Origin: Zeus faber
Lineage: Eukaryota > Chordata > Actinopteri > Zeiformes > Zeidae
NCBI GenBank assembly: GCA_960531495.1
Contig: OY482864.1
Location: 7,979,144-8,043,143, forward strand
Length of the DNA: 64,000 nt
Direction: 5' to 3'
Numbering within the stretch: position 1 is the first letter of the stretch; every line of letters starts with the position of its first letter. Shown piece by piece: positions 24,801 through 46,282 of this stretch. The notes under the pieces were generated by a model. The model was not told the origin of the DNA and did not search any database. It saw nothing but the letters and a program-made list of their open reading frames with translations. The position numbers were made by a program, and so were the translations under genes.

Positions 24801-25750
24801 TGGGTTTGGCCTTGATTCATATTTCCCCACGGATCCACACCCCTCTACCGCCATCACTCTGATTCACATCGTGATCCAATTTAAGGAGTCCCCTTTGAAC
24901 TGAGCCCCTTGGCAGCAGCCCCGCAGTGTTTTGACGGCCAGGATCACTTTCCCCATCACAACAGACGAGACTCTGAGGATCGGCCGTCTGGTCCAACACC
25001 GAGGGCTCGCCCCAGGTGATTTGACGTCTTGTAAGACGCTCGATAAACACCATGAAACAAGAGGGATCGTGGGATGAAATAGTTCAACGGTGTCTCAGCT
25101 ACGGAATATGGAAACAATATCAAAAACATATGAACTACAGAAACACGGTTCCGTAATAGGGGTTGGGCTGGGTGTGGAAAGCAGATTAGTTTTAACATAT
25201 GACCTTTCAACCTTAGTGAGCCACAACTGAACTGACACTAAAGCTGTGTACAGTAAGAACCAGTAAAAGTGTTATGCACCTCTTTTGTGAAAGATAATGT
25301 TGTCAAAACAGTTTGCTTACAGTTTTTCTCTTGTTAAAATGATCACTTATTTTTGTTGAAATTAAAAGCGGATTCTTTTCATTTTTCTTATTTTAAAGCA
25401 GCATATGACCATTAGCTCAGTAATTCAGGTATTAAAAATTGTCATCCTACAGTAACGCTTCCTCAGTCAGAAAGAACGCAGTTTGGTTCAAAAACTATAT
25501 TCGATTGAACTTGGCTGAATTTTTTTTTGGAGCAAAGTCAAAGAGAACAGCTACCATGTAATCTCTCTTTCTGCCGCAGGAAGTGAGGTCAAGGAGTCAG
25601 CACCAGAATCCATATTGAACATTTATGTTTTCAGGATTTTGGATGAGTGTGCTGCACAGCCCTGGTAATGTATGGATATTACTAGGCCTCACCAGTCATT
25701 GAGACCAGTCGCCAGAGTGAGTGGTCACAAAGGAGTACAGGGCGGCAGCC

Positions 25751-25787
<37 letters not shown>

Positions 25788-25827
25788 ACGCACTCACGCA
25801 CTCACGCACACGCAGACACACTCACAG

Positions 25828-25858
<31 letters not shown>

Positions 25859-25985
25859 TACTAATAAGCTCACATGATGCTGGACCACACTGACACTGTG
25901 CCGTGACCAGCGGAGGACCGAAGCAAAGTTCACATCCTCTCCAGAGGTCATTTCACGCATCGACATTATAGTTCATTAGCACCAT

Positions 25986-26044
<59 letters not shown>

Positions 26045-26474
26045 CATGCTTGAGGAGAGGGAGAGATGGAATGTCTCACTCTTTCTTTCAGCTGTTTTTT
26101 GATACACAGCGCCGAGTAAAGCAAAGGCAGATAGAGATAGAGAGGGAGAGAGAGAGGGAGAGGTGGAGAGTCCGAGAGGGGCATAGGACACTAACAAAAC
26201 CTACCGGGGGGGAACCAGGGAAAGTATCCCAAGTGAACGAGAAGAGAGGGATGTTGAGGGAATAAGGGGCAGAAGAGAAAGACGTTCATCCCAGCAATAA
26301 ATGTTGGATAGATAGAACCTCCCAGGGGATGACTGCAAGGTAAGAGAGCTCCTTTTGTTTTTGTTTTTTCCCCTTTATATTTCCACGCCTGGAGCCAAGT
26401 AACAAGCAAAACGGTTTCCATGCAAATGCACGGTTTTGTTTAACTTTTTTTGATTCCTGTTTGACTGGAGCAGC

Positions 26475-26515
<41 letters not shown>

Positions 26516-26612
26516 CTTGCGTGCGTGCGTCTGGCGTGCGTGCGTGCGTGTGTGTGAGTGTGTGTGTGCGTGTGTAACTTTAAGTGTCGAGGGGAAACTG
26601 GGTCAGTGTGGA

Positions 26613-26643
<31 letters not shown>

Positions 26644-27779
26644 GGGGACGGGTACCCGTGGATAGAGGGATAGACTGAGGGAGAGAGCGAGAGAAAGAGG
26701 GAAATGGAGAGAATTCTGAACTAACAAGTGGTGACTTGAGTAAATCACGGGTCACTCGGAGACACAATGTAAGTGTGGGCTTCTCGCGGGGCATGGCTTC
26801 GGTCACAATCTGCTTGGCGTTTTCTGTGTGGGCAAACCTTTCTCGCAGCTTGCATCTTTGATCGTCGGAGACTGAAGGAGATCAATGTTCCGAATCGTTG
26901 TTTTCCCCCACCCTTTTACGCTGCTGCATGCAGGGGACCAGACTCACAAATCTGGGGTAGTTTGATGGGACTTGGTAAGGCTCTTACATGCCGATGGTCT
27001 TAAATGATGGGGGTTTTGAAGACCCCTATCCAACCAAATCAACAGGGAGATGAGGCGTGATGAGGTGCGGTTACTCGCTTCCATACCGCTTCTGAGTGAT
27101 AGGGACGGAAATAGGCCCCGACGCCGCTGCGGAGTATGTGTTTGTGCGATCAAACTCCCACACCTTAGGTAGCGAGAGCGCACTTGCCGTGCCCATCACA
27201 TTCGAATACGGCATGAAAATATCTGTTGCCTGGGTAGTTAATTCCCCCTCAAATCCAGCACGCTGATCAGAAATATCCCCCCCCTCCCGTCGCCGCCTCT
27301 GTTGTCACGATATCCGTTTTCGAATGGCAACGGGTGATTGAGAACGGGAGCCAGTTGGTGCACTCGTCCGTCCGAAGGGAAATATGACCTTTCCCCGCTG
27401 TTTTATTTTGGGAGGGCTGTGCAAGGAATGCCGAACGGGGGGCTGTTCTATTCCTGCCGTCAGATTCCAGCCGGCCGCTGGAGTGACACACCCGGCCTTC
27501 GCGCGCAGGCCTGCATGTGTGCATAAGCAACATATTGTACGGTATAAATAACACCTTGTGGGGATCTTCTAGGTTGTCATGGCGCTGCGTTGCCATCAGA
27601 CTCTGTACGTTACATGAGGGAAAGCAACGCTAAGGAGGCAGTCAGCTAAAATCCTCTAGACAAAAGTGTTTCACGATACGCGTGCTAGGTCTCTGCCAAA
27701 CTCTTATTAATCTGCTATGCTTTCCTAAAAAAAAACAAATCCTACCCAGCGCTGACTATTTCTCCCCCCTCTGCTCCAG
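24801..27779 (+). other. Intergenic sequence and probable 5' UTR/promoter side of the PACSIN-like gene
   Basis: No supported coding exon. Repeats: CA (about 25752-25860), GA (25988-26043), GT/GCGT (about 26478-26575), GA (about 26619-26643). Noncoding first exon(s) of the downstream gene should lie here, because its start-codon exon begins with a splice acceptor (CTGCTCCAG ending at 27779). CpG-containing sequence at 27060-27500 is a possible promoter region, but no core element is identifiable. Confidence 0.45.
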
Positions 27780-27794
27780 ACTAAGTCCCCAGTA

Positions 27795-36655
<8,861 letters not shown>

Positions 36656-36931
36656 TGTCAGGCGGTCCCCTCAAACGTTGTGTTTTCAAAATTGTTTTTG
36701 TTTTTTTCACACGCCCCACAGTGATTCAATGACCTGGGCTGTTTTTATGTTTACAGTTTTTGAAATGTTATGCAAATTGATACCACAATAAAAGCACAGT
36801 ATGTCACGTATCAGATGTTGCTGTAAAAACTTTTCTCAATAATATCTGAAAGATAAATGACACAAAATGTAAATTATATTATGACCTATGCAGTGTACGG
36901 CTTTTGAAATTGTGAGCGACTAGGAATCCAC

Positions 36932-37012
<81 letters not shown>

Positions 37013-37916
37013 GTGTGTGTGTGAAGCTATTTAGAAGATATTTATATATATGATGTTTATTGATTTAAACACAGCAAAGACCTCCAACTAGAATGTATAG
37101 GGATCACCCAAGAACAGGTTTAATTTGATTAGTTCTGCAGATCGGTTTGAAATGAGGAACAGATTTTCAAAATAAAAGTTGAATCATTATCGCGCGTGGC
37201 GTCATGTCTTTTCTATCAATTCATGCACAGGACTAGTAATTTACCATATAAATGAAGCTGCTGCTGCTGCTAAGATGCATCCGTGGATATGGCTTGGGTT
37301 ACCACGGAGAGCATTCCTTCCATTGCATGCCTTTCTTACAGCACTTTAAGAAATGTTTAACCACTGTTGGGAAATCCAAAGGCGGAGTATGCAGTTTAGT
37401 GTACACCCAATGTGAGCTCTACTGGAGGGTGACTTGAAGAAACCGGTTGGGCGAGCCCTTTGAGATCACAGGCACGAACGATAAGTGACAAAGTCCCACA
37501 CTTCAAATGTCTCTGGGACCGGGAGGAAGTCACATTGAGTTCTGTTCGGAAGCGCTTTGCGTAAGTGAGTATCCATTTTTGTGACAGCTTTGGCCTTCCA
37601 GTTCAGATATGCCGTAAATGTCGCGTTACTTCAAGTATCTGGGGTGTTTCGCACTTGAAAGCACAGACTACTGGAAAGGGATTACATAATACATAATACA
37701 GTGGACATCATGGTGTCAAGTCTTGAATAAGGAATCGTTGAAAGACGTTAAAAAATGATTTAAAAAGATAAATATGAATTATTTTTTTAAGCTTCTTCTA
37801 CCATAATTCTTATCTCTCTTAAAATCCTTTCTTTCAGAGGCAAAAGTGAAAGAGAATTCCACCTATGGAAATTGCTTGCGGCTTTGTGTACGTTCCCCCG
37901 GTAACCAGTCAGAAGG
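36656..37916 (+). other. PACSIN-like 3' UTR and intergenic sequence
   Basis: The 3' UTR probably ends soon after AATAAA (36787-36792). A long GT microsatellite spans about 36935-37022. The remainder (37030-37900) shows no coding signal and should include the promoter and 5' UTR of the next gene. Confidence 0.6.
36935..37022 (+). repeat. (GT)n microsatellite
   Basis: A nearly pure GT run of about 44 units with one GCGT interruption, just downstream of the PACSIN-like gene. Confidence 0.95.
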
Positions 37917-39257
37917 ATGGACAAAGGTCAAGTCCAAACAACATTAAACGCTCAGGTAGGGCTTCTGTTTTTCTGTTTTTCTCAGACATTAGATCTCGTG
38001 AAATACACCCGAGTGAGGAGTGAGAAACTGTTTTCTATCTATGACCCATCTGCCAAAAATGAGTCACATTCTCTCCACGGCAACACAGTTGGTGCGGGCA
38101 AAATACCTGACTGTCTGTCAGTGCATGCAGTTTAGCAGCTTGGCAACTGTCGGGATATCAAATCTTTATTTCTGTCCACGTATTCTAGCCCTGCTACCTC
38201 CTATCAGCAAAGTCCGGCCCTGCTTCCCTCCTCCTCTTCCTCCTGCGGCCAACGGCGCCAAACTCAAAACAACACAATCCCTCTCCTCCAATCAGAAGTT
38301 CATTGAACGTCTGGAAAACAATAGTGAGGTGAAGAGAGGGGTAAAGCCTTCTCCCACGTATGTAAACATTGCTTGCTGGAATGCCGGGGCCGACCACAAA
38401 GCAGAAGCAGACGCGTCTGCACAGATCGCACCGCCTCAAAAACCAAAAATAGGTAAAGGGTGTATAGTTCAAAGCCCATAGGGTTCGCCGCATCCAAAAT
38501 TGTAATAACTCACAATTGCCTTTGGATTCTTCTCACAAAATGGTGTTAACACTTAGCTCTGCTGCCACCGCACATGAGACCGGCTAGGAGCAGCTCCCTG
38601 CCTTACAGCCAGCCGCTCACCTCCCCCGGCGTCAACAGTCTGACCGTGACCTACGACCTCCCCAAAGAGGAAACCCCTGACATCAACCCCTGGGATCCCG
38701 ACCACCCGTACTCCATCCCAGAATGCAGCAGCGGAGAGATAAGCTTGGCGCAAGCCGCCGCGAACGGCCCGGGAAAACCAGAGACCAAAGGTAAAGCCGT
38801 TCTTCCTCTGGGGCACATTTTTGTTTGTGAATCGGAAACAACAGATTTCCTCCTCAACCTTTAGCTCCGCCCCTCCCTCCGAGGCCATCGTTCATGAAGT
38901 CGATGCCGGAGTATCTGGTGCTGTTACCCACCTCGCCCGCGTCTTCCTCTTCCGCGCAGATTTTCCCTGCGTCCCCGCCGCCCGACACAGCACCCGCCGG
39001 TAAAACTTTGTGTCCGTGTATGATCCCAACTTTGGAATGGCTAAAAGGAGGGCCCCTTTCATTATTACCAAACCTAATCTCGCTCTTGGCGCAGAATCCG
39101 CAGATGATGGACACCTGCCAGGGAACCCAAATGTGATTCTCGTCAGCTTGGGAAAACTGCTGTCAGAGGAAAATGGTCGGTAAACGGGATCAATCCATGC
39201 CGAAATATCTATCTTATATGTTTTGAGCTTGATTTAATTAATTCTCCCAATGTTCAC

Positions 39258-39302
<45 letters not shown>

Positions 39303-42300
39303 CCCAGTGTGCACCATAGAAGGATATCCCCCGTCGTGCTCCCAGTGCGGCTCTGTGCTGGACACCTACTATGACAACATGGTATTTATTATATCTGTGA
39401 TTTACTCTTAATTGAGAAAGAGAGTTGCCTCAGGATGGAATGCCAGTCATAGCCAGTCATAGCCAAAGAAGTGTTTCTTTGCAATAACAGTAAAATAACA
39501 TTTTAGACCGTCTACAGCTTATTTATAATACCTAATGACATAAACTCAGGGATTAGTAGAGGCCATGTATGGTACATTAGCAGTAGAAAAACATTAGTTT
39601 TGGGTTCAAATTCCACAAAACATTGTAAAACAGAATTAGCTGAGGTTTGGGGTAAGGTTTAGAGACCGTTTTTAAATAATCTACCTCTTTATGTTCAACT
39701 GCAGGTCGACTCGTGTTACTTCTGTCAGTCGTCAGATCCAACCGCCCTTTCCGCCGAACCGCAGTGTCCCCAAAACGGCTGCCAGGACAGCCTGTTCCTG
39801 GTGAGCCCAAATGACAAGCCCCTGTCGCCTTCGGATGCTCTGCTCATCTTTTGTATCGACATATCGGGCTCGATGAGCATAACCTCCCAGGTAGAGCCTT
39901 GCGGACCGCATTTCTCTTATCGATGCTTGATGGACCTTGCCGTCACCGTAATCCCTGTTCCTTTGTTTCAGGTCTTAGTAGAAGAGCAGGTCATCTACAG
40001 AACCCGTCTGCAGGTAAGGCCATTAGTCTTACACATTACTTTAATGAGAGTATTATTGTGACAGATTTGTAATTCAGATGGTATTAATGGTAAACCGTCG
40101 CATCCAAACCAGTTCGTCCAGGACGCTGTGTTGCTTTGCATCCAGAGACTGTACCAGCAGCAACCAGACATCCGAGTGGGTCTCATCACCTTCAGCAATC
40201 AGGTAGAGTTTGTCCACATGCTTGCTCAATTTTGGCTCGACCTTCGAAGGTCAGTCGCAAAATGGGTCCCATTGTAACCTAAGGCGTGGACTTGAAACCT
40301 GGTCTGAACCTCGACCTGGACTGGCGATTGCTCACCACTGACGTGCGTGTGTTACCACCAGGTGACGATTCACGGCTGCGGTGAGGCCACCTCCCGTTTC
40401 CTGTGCAATTCCGAGCTGATTGACACACAGTATCTGAAAGAGGCCGCATGGAGCTTCCCGAGCCCGCCGCCACTCACGCGGACCAGGGACTGCCTGAAGA
40501 AGGAGCTTCTGGGGTAACGCAGTGCTCATAACTCATAACTCTCATTGGGATGTCAGTGATTTATAGTCGTTTATAGTAGTTTATAGTTTTATACAGTACT
40601 ATTTGTCAAAAATCTAACCGAAACTGAACAAATTTTTCACAAAAATCATCATGGACACAAAACTTTTTATTTACTTTTTCACCGTTTAACTACCCATGGG
40701 GGCTGTTTTTATCCCTGGTGGATTTGCATGCTGCGAGACCTCTATTGTTTACTCTCAAGAACAGCTGATTGCGTTGGCGCAGCCGGCTATGGTCGTCAGC
40801 AAGCGGCCCACTGTACGGGAGGAAACAAGGAGACTGCATCGAGGGAGCAGAGTGGGTGTCAAGCGACAGATAAGGAAAAGGAGATACAAGCCTTATCTTA
40901 TTTCCATCATCATGGGCAACGGGAGCTCTCTGGGCAATAAGATAGAGGAGCTTACGGCCGTGGCGTGAGGACAGAGGGAATACCGTGAATGCAGTCCGAT
41001 GCCTTTTACGGGGACATGGCTGCAGAAGGTTATTCCCAACGCAAACACCACCATGGAGGGCTTCCAGACAGTGTGGGCGGACAGGATCCACCTTCAGTGC
41101 AGCAAAAAGCGAGGCGGGGGAGTTGCTGTATTTGTCAGCAACAGATGGTGCAATCCTGGCCACATCATGTGAAGGAAAGTGTCTATAGCCTGGACATGGA
41201 ACTTTGGGCTGTAGGACTTTTCCCATATTATTTGCAACGTGACTTCTGACATATTCTTGTTGTGGTCGCATATATCCCACCCTCTGCTAAGGCGGAGGCA
41301 GCGTATTAGGCGATGCACGCCGTCCTCGCGAGACTACAATCCGACTACAATTCTCCCAGATTGTGAAGCGCCCCTACTAGGGAGAACAAACCACTGGACC
41401 TGTTATCATGCTAATGTGAACAATGCCGAGATCTCAACAGCAGATCCCGGGCAGATCGGACCACACTCTAGTCCACCTCAAGCCCATGTATGGGCCTCTA
41501 GTCCAGCAGCACTCTGTGACCACTAGGAATGAGGAGATAGACACATTGGACACAGGAGGCTTATGAGGCTCTGCAGAGTAACCTCTGCAGCGTAAGAAAG
41601 TGAGAAAGTCTAATTTTTGTTTCATTAAATGAGGACACAGAGGAAAATAAATATATCCACAATAAAAACAGACTTTTTATTTGTTTTGTTCTGAGAATCA
41701 GGGAACGGGTAGGTACAGCTGATCTAATGGGCCCTTCCCAAATCTGCTTTTTAATCTCGCTTTTATATGAGCATGATTATCGCTGGCCTCCATGGGCAAC
41801 CCTAACAGCTGGGACCCAGAAAGCTTTCCCCTTTTTCCCCCCTCATGGGCGGCCCCGCCTGGGGGTGTCACTGGGGGACAATAAACTGGACTGGACTGGA
41901 AACACAGATGTCCTGTACAAGAGGGCCAGAGTCGGCATCATTTCCTGAGGGGGCCCAGGTCCTTTGACGTGTGCAGGACTCCGCTGCACATGTTTTAGCA
42001 GTCAGTGGTGGCCAGCACCGTGCTGTATGCAGTGGCATGCTGGAGAGGCATCTAGAAGGGTGACACCAAGAGGCTCAACATGCTAATTAGGAAAGCTGGT
42101 TCTGTCCTCCGTGTTACCCTGGACACTGTGGAGGAGGTAGCCAATACATGTAGGAGGATGAGCATCAAACTCATGGCCACCATGGACAATCCCTCCTATC
42201 CCCTACATGACACTGTGGCAGAGCGGAGAAGCTCCTTCAGCAATAGATTATTACAACTACATTGCACTAAGGAGAGCCATAGGACATCTTTTCTGCCTGC

Positions 42301-44750
42301 CGCACAAGACTGCACAACTCCTCTTCCGGCTGGCTCGATCAGGGTGATCAGAGTCAGGCTGAGGGATGTTACACCATACTGGACTGCTCGTACTGTATGT
42401 AATGTTTATAAAATGTCCATTTTATTCTTTTGTCACCTTTGTTTGCCCTCGGCGATCAATAAAGTGCCTACTTGCCTGTCTATGGTCTTATATATACCAA
42501 TGGAATTTTTTTGTATTTATATTTTCTTAAAAGGTTGTTGGAGAGTGGAGCCACAGCTCTGGGTCCAGCCGCGCTCCTGGCCATAGCGATGGCCTCCAGA
42601 CACCCAGGGTCAAAGGTCAGCCTGGTGCCTTCACATTACTTTACACTTTACACACACACACATCACATTACTTTCGATCGAAATGTGTTTTGTTAATTTT
42701 AAGATTTAAACAGATTAAAACTACTCAATTGGATCTGGCAGGTGATCATTTGTACGGATGGGAAGGCCAACACGGAGCTGGGAAACCTGGAGGTGGAGGA
42801 TAACAATGCCTGTACACTCCTCTCATCCACCATCTTTTACCAGGATCTGGGCGAATATGCTGCCCGTCAGGGGTGGGTGTAAATCTGTACATTGACATTA
42901 AACATCCTGAATACGAACAAGTCAATGCAGAGGATTTGATTCTCCCTCTGGTTTGAATGTGTGAAGATTAGTAGATGCACAGAGGTGCTCCTAGCCCTCC
43001 CTGGCACATACTGCAAATGGCCTCACTGAACTTTACCACAATGGTAATTGCTCAAATGATCCTAAAGTTTAGCTGTTTTTTAATATAATAACAACAAGAA
43101 AGTAATAGTGAAATAACCTTCTTCCAACTAGAGTGACAGTGTCGGTGCTGTCTCTCGAGGGAACAGATTGCAGACTGGATGAGTTGGGAAGACTTGCGGA
43201 TCGCACAGGAGGAATGGTGAGAGAGGTTACGCTGTTAAAAACCCAAAACATTTTTCAGCACATGACTCGACGAAGCAGTGCGTGGCTTTCAACCCACTAA
43301 CGTTTCGCCGCCGTCACTTGTCTCTGTTCCGCCCCTAGGTGGTGATAGCGAGGCCTCAAAATATGCACACCAAGTTCAAAGAGATGATAGAGAACAAGGT
43401 CATAGCGACTCACTGCAGCGTCACTTTATTGTTACCGAAAACATTGTAAGATATGACTACACACACACACACACACACCCATTGTGTTTCTGTTTATATT
43501 TTATACAAGTATACTTTTGCTGGATTACAAGGACCCTTTTTGTCGCTAGGCGTGTGAAAGGGGAGAAAGAGGCCGACCACAAGGGAACGAGAGAGGTAGG
43601 GAACGTGGCCCCACACAGCGAGATAACCCTTCAGTTCGGGCCCAAGGAGGACGATCAAGAAGGTGAGACCTAGCCCGCGGACAGTCTAGTTGAGTGGAGT
43701 TGGAACACGATTGGACAGGGGTTCCTTTTTTATGCCCCACGCACCTTTGGTGTTTCTCCGTACCAGCAGCTCCAGCCTCCGGAAGCTGTGTGTCCATCCA
43801 GCTACAGCTAAGGTACAGACTGAGGGATGGACGGAAGATGCTCAGGGTGCTGACCGCAGACCGGCAGGTGACCAACGACAGGTGATGATGATGCTCCCAA
43901 AATGACATGATCGCGTTTGTCAAAATCCCCAATGAGAAGCCTCAGTAAGACAACAGCTGTCCAGCTCTTGCAGGACTAACTATATCTAATGCTATGACCC
44001 CCTACCTTCCAGCTCATCCGTCCTCTCCACTCTGTCTCTGGCCATCATTCAGCTCAACTCGTCCCAGGCCAGTGCCGCTCTGGCCGTGAGGGGTCGCTCC
44101 ACTGACGCCAGGAGGGAGAGCCAAATGCAAAGGAAACTGATCGAGAGAGCGCTGTGAGTGAAGAACCAACTGGTCGCAGCATGAATCGATCTTAGGCCTT
44201 AGGGCATCAAAATGTTCCTGAAAACTTGGCAACCTAGATTTTGAATGTTTCTGTATTTCTATAAATGGCTACAAATGTATCGTAGAAACATGTGTCTGTG
44301 GCTGCAGGGAACATAACCGCAGTGCTGAGGCCGAACAGATCTACTACAATTGGGTAAAAACAATGGAGCCGATTCACAGCAAAATTAACAACTACATGAG
44401 GGTGAGCTTGGAACGATCGACTGCTCCGCAAGTTTGCTTCTTCGCATCAATGAAAACCAAATCGAATCTTGGCACAACCTAATTTCCCTTTTCTTTTTTT
44501 GTAGAGGGGATCGGTCATTTCAGACACACAGGTAAGGCATCATGACAAATAACCGTATAAACGCACAGTTTGCGCTTCCTCTCTCAAGTACCTGTCTTTC
44601 TCTCTCAACATCCTCCTCCTCCACCATAACTTCATCCCCTTAATAACATCTCTTCTCTTGCAGCCTCTGACAGACAGGGGGGCCGCACTCCTCTACAGCA
44701 TGAAGCACAGCAATAGGAAGTCCATTTCGCTGAGGAATAAACAATGCTAA
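37917..44750 (+). CDS. VWA/Sec23-Sec24-like protein ('circularly permutated Ras protein 1-like')
   Basis: Twenty coding exons keep frame for 749 aa: 37917-37926, 38189-38452, 38557-38790, 38865-38999, 39095-39175, 39308-39381, 39705-39890, 39972-40013, 40113-40202, 40362-40513, 42534-42615, 42742-42872, 43132-43216, 43339-43445, 43550-43662, 43767-43881, 44013-44153, 44308-44401, 44505-44531, 44664-44750. Residues 1-214 are proline-rich. A zinc ribbon, C252-x2-C255-x14-C270-x2-C273, precedes a VWA/trunk domain with MIDAS D318-ISGSMS and IICTDG. Then come a Sec23-like beta-sandwich strand (YRLRDGRKMLRVLTADRQVT) and a helical part. This order is that of a COPII Sec23/24 core without gelsolin domain. 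From memory, fish relatives are named after Dictyostelium CPRas1, but no GTPase motifs are seen. Function is unknown. The 10-nt first exon is the weakest part. AATAAA lies at 45337-45342. Confidence 0.82.
39259..39300 (+). repeat. (GT)n microsatellite next to an acceptor
   Basis: A GT run of about 21 units directly precedes TTCCCAG, the acceptor of the zinc-ribbon exon at 39308, leaving almost no polypyrimidine tract. Confidence 0.93.
40690..42480 (+). mobile_element. Decayed jockey/L2-like LINE fragment
   Basis: Broken frames on the plus strand resemble a common fish non-LTR element. The 5' part (about 40690-41520) shows an endonuclease-like stretch, KKRGGGVAVFVSNRWCNPGH. The 3' part (about 41870-42330) has DNKLDWTGNTDVLYKRA, RLNMLIRKAGSVLRVTLDT, HPLHDTV and FSNRLLQLHCTKE, typical of the C terminus downstream of reverse transcriptase. 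The reverse transcriptase core between them is missing. Frameshifts and stops show it is dead. It sits in the intron 40514-42533 of the Sec23/24-like gene, in the same orientation. Confidence 0.8.
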
Positions 44751-46282
44751 AAACTGCTCAATCTGTTGACATCGTGCTCCGACCTCCATGTTTGACTGTG
44801 GCTGACCAGAAAACTGTTTCTTAGAGAAAGACTTAAGTCAAATCATTGGGAGTTTTTTTTCTGTGTTGAAAAGGTGAAAAACACAAACCGAATGCCTTTG
44901 CAACAGAAGAAAATATGGATGGATATGTAATGGCAAGGAACCAACAGAGCTAAAGAACAAAAACAATAGTTTTTTCTTAGAATGGAGGTTGTGGCTCAGT
45001 GGCCTTCAGAGGCCACTGAGCCACGGTCCGCGGCTACAGTCCGCGACTACACCAACCTTCAACTGGGAGCTTTTCAGACGGGATGGAGGCATCCAGATAC
45101 GTCAACCCGATGGAGAAGACGGGCTGCGCGTGGAGGAAGACCTAAAACCATGGTCACAAGACACCAGGAAGTGTATGACGTGATTAACAGGGTCAGATGC
45201 TGACACCTCATTTGAGCAATTTATGCAACATGAAGTATGTAGCATGAAGTATGTACACAATACATGCATTCCATGGCCATACACATTTGACAAAGAATTG
45301 ATCTTGGCACTAAAAGTAACAATGTATAAATAACTAAATAAAAGATCTTGTTAAACCGTACTTGGCACAAGGTGATAATTATTCAAGCATGCCGGCCCAC
45401 AAACTCAAACCGTGTCTTTGCAATTGTTCATCCTATTCGTGACGACAGCCTTTGGACAAAAAAACAATTGAGCAAATCCTCCACTCCAGAACTTCAGTTT
45501 GAGTGTCTGTTACATTCATTGTCTATATCAGAGAGCAGCGGGTAGTACCCTAGTAGTAGTAAAAATCTGCTTTGTTCATCACAAGTTGCCACGGTGCACC
45601 CTGGGCAATTTGCTAGTTGGCAAAAATCTGAGGGGAAAACAGCCTAATAGTGTTCCATAAAATTTCACTGCACGAGGAATAACAGTAATGAAGTATTTAC
45701 TGGATTGAACAAATGCATAATAAACCATGAATAACTAAAAACAGGTTATGTGATATTTGTTCTTACAGATCTGATATTTGTTCTTATGGTGTTTACACAT
45801 ACTGTTTACAACATTTTTATTAGGTGATTATGACTGAAGATTGATATTAAAGGTGCAATCAGTGCACCACACAATTAGCCACCAAAAAGGAAGCCATAGA
45901 AACTACACAAACATTGCCAAACATGATTGCTCCTCCTCCATGAGGCTTCTTTGCAGAAGACCATATATCATGGTCAATTTGCACAATGAGCAAATAAAAT
46001 ATGACTTATTGTACATTATTGTACCTAAGATAAGTTACAGATAAAGTAACAGATATTTGCTGTTTTGTTTTTAAAACATTTAAGACTAGTCTATCATAAA
46101 TTACACGTTTCAAATCACAATGACAATACTCCAAGATAAAGATAAAAAAAAATTATGGACACCATACACATATCGTCCACATTGTTTTGAAAGATAATAT
46201 TATCAAGCTTCAGCCCATGATCTAAAAACATTTAAGGCCGACGGCGGGATGTGAGTGAATCCCTAAAAACAGTCAAAATATC
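44751..46282 (+). other. 3' UTR of the Sec23/24-like gene and convergent intergenic region
   Basis: AATAAA at 45337-45342 is the probable polyadenylation signal of the plus-strand gene. It is preceded by a perfect 15-bp hairpin (44991-45024). Sequence 45350-46282 is AT-rich and contains no gene. The minus-strand znf668 transcript must end here as well. A short open frame at 44982-45203 has no recognisable product. Confidence 0.6.
44991..45024 (+). repeat. Perfect 15-bp inverted repeat with 4-nt loop
   Basis: GTGGCTCAGTGGCCT, loop TCAG, AGGCCACTGAGCCAC. It is GC-rich, perfectly paired and in the probable 3' UTR, 241 bp after the stop codon of the Sec23/24-like gene. Confidence 0.9.

Noticed and set aside
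42080..42586. 168-codon open frame as a host gene
   Set aside because: Its sequence matches the C-terminal part of fish LINE polyproteins and it runs on into intron and exon sequence.
44982..45203. 73-codon open frame downstream of the Sec23/24-like gene
   Set aside because: It begins at the hairpin, is short, and resembles no family; it is before the polyadenylation signal of the upstream gene.
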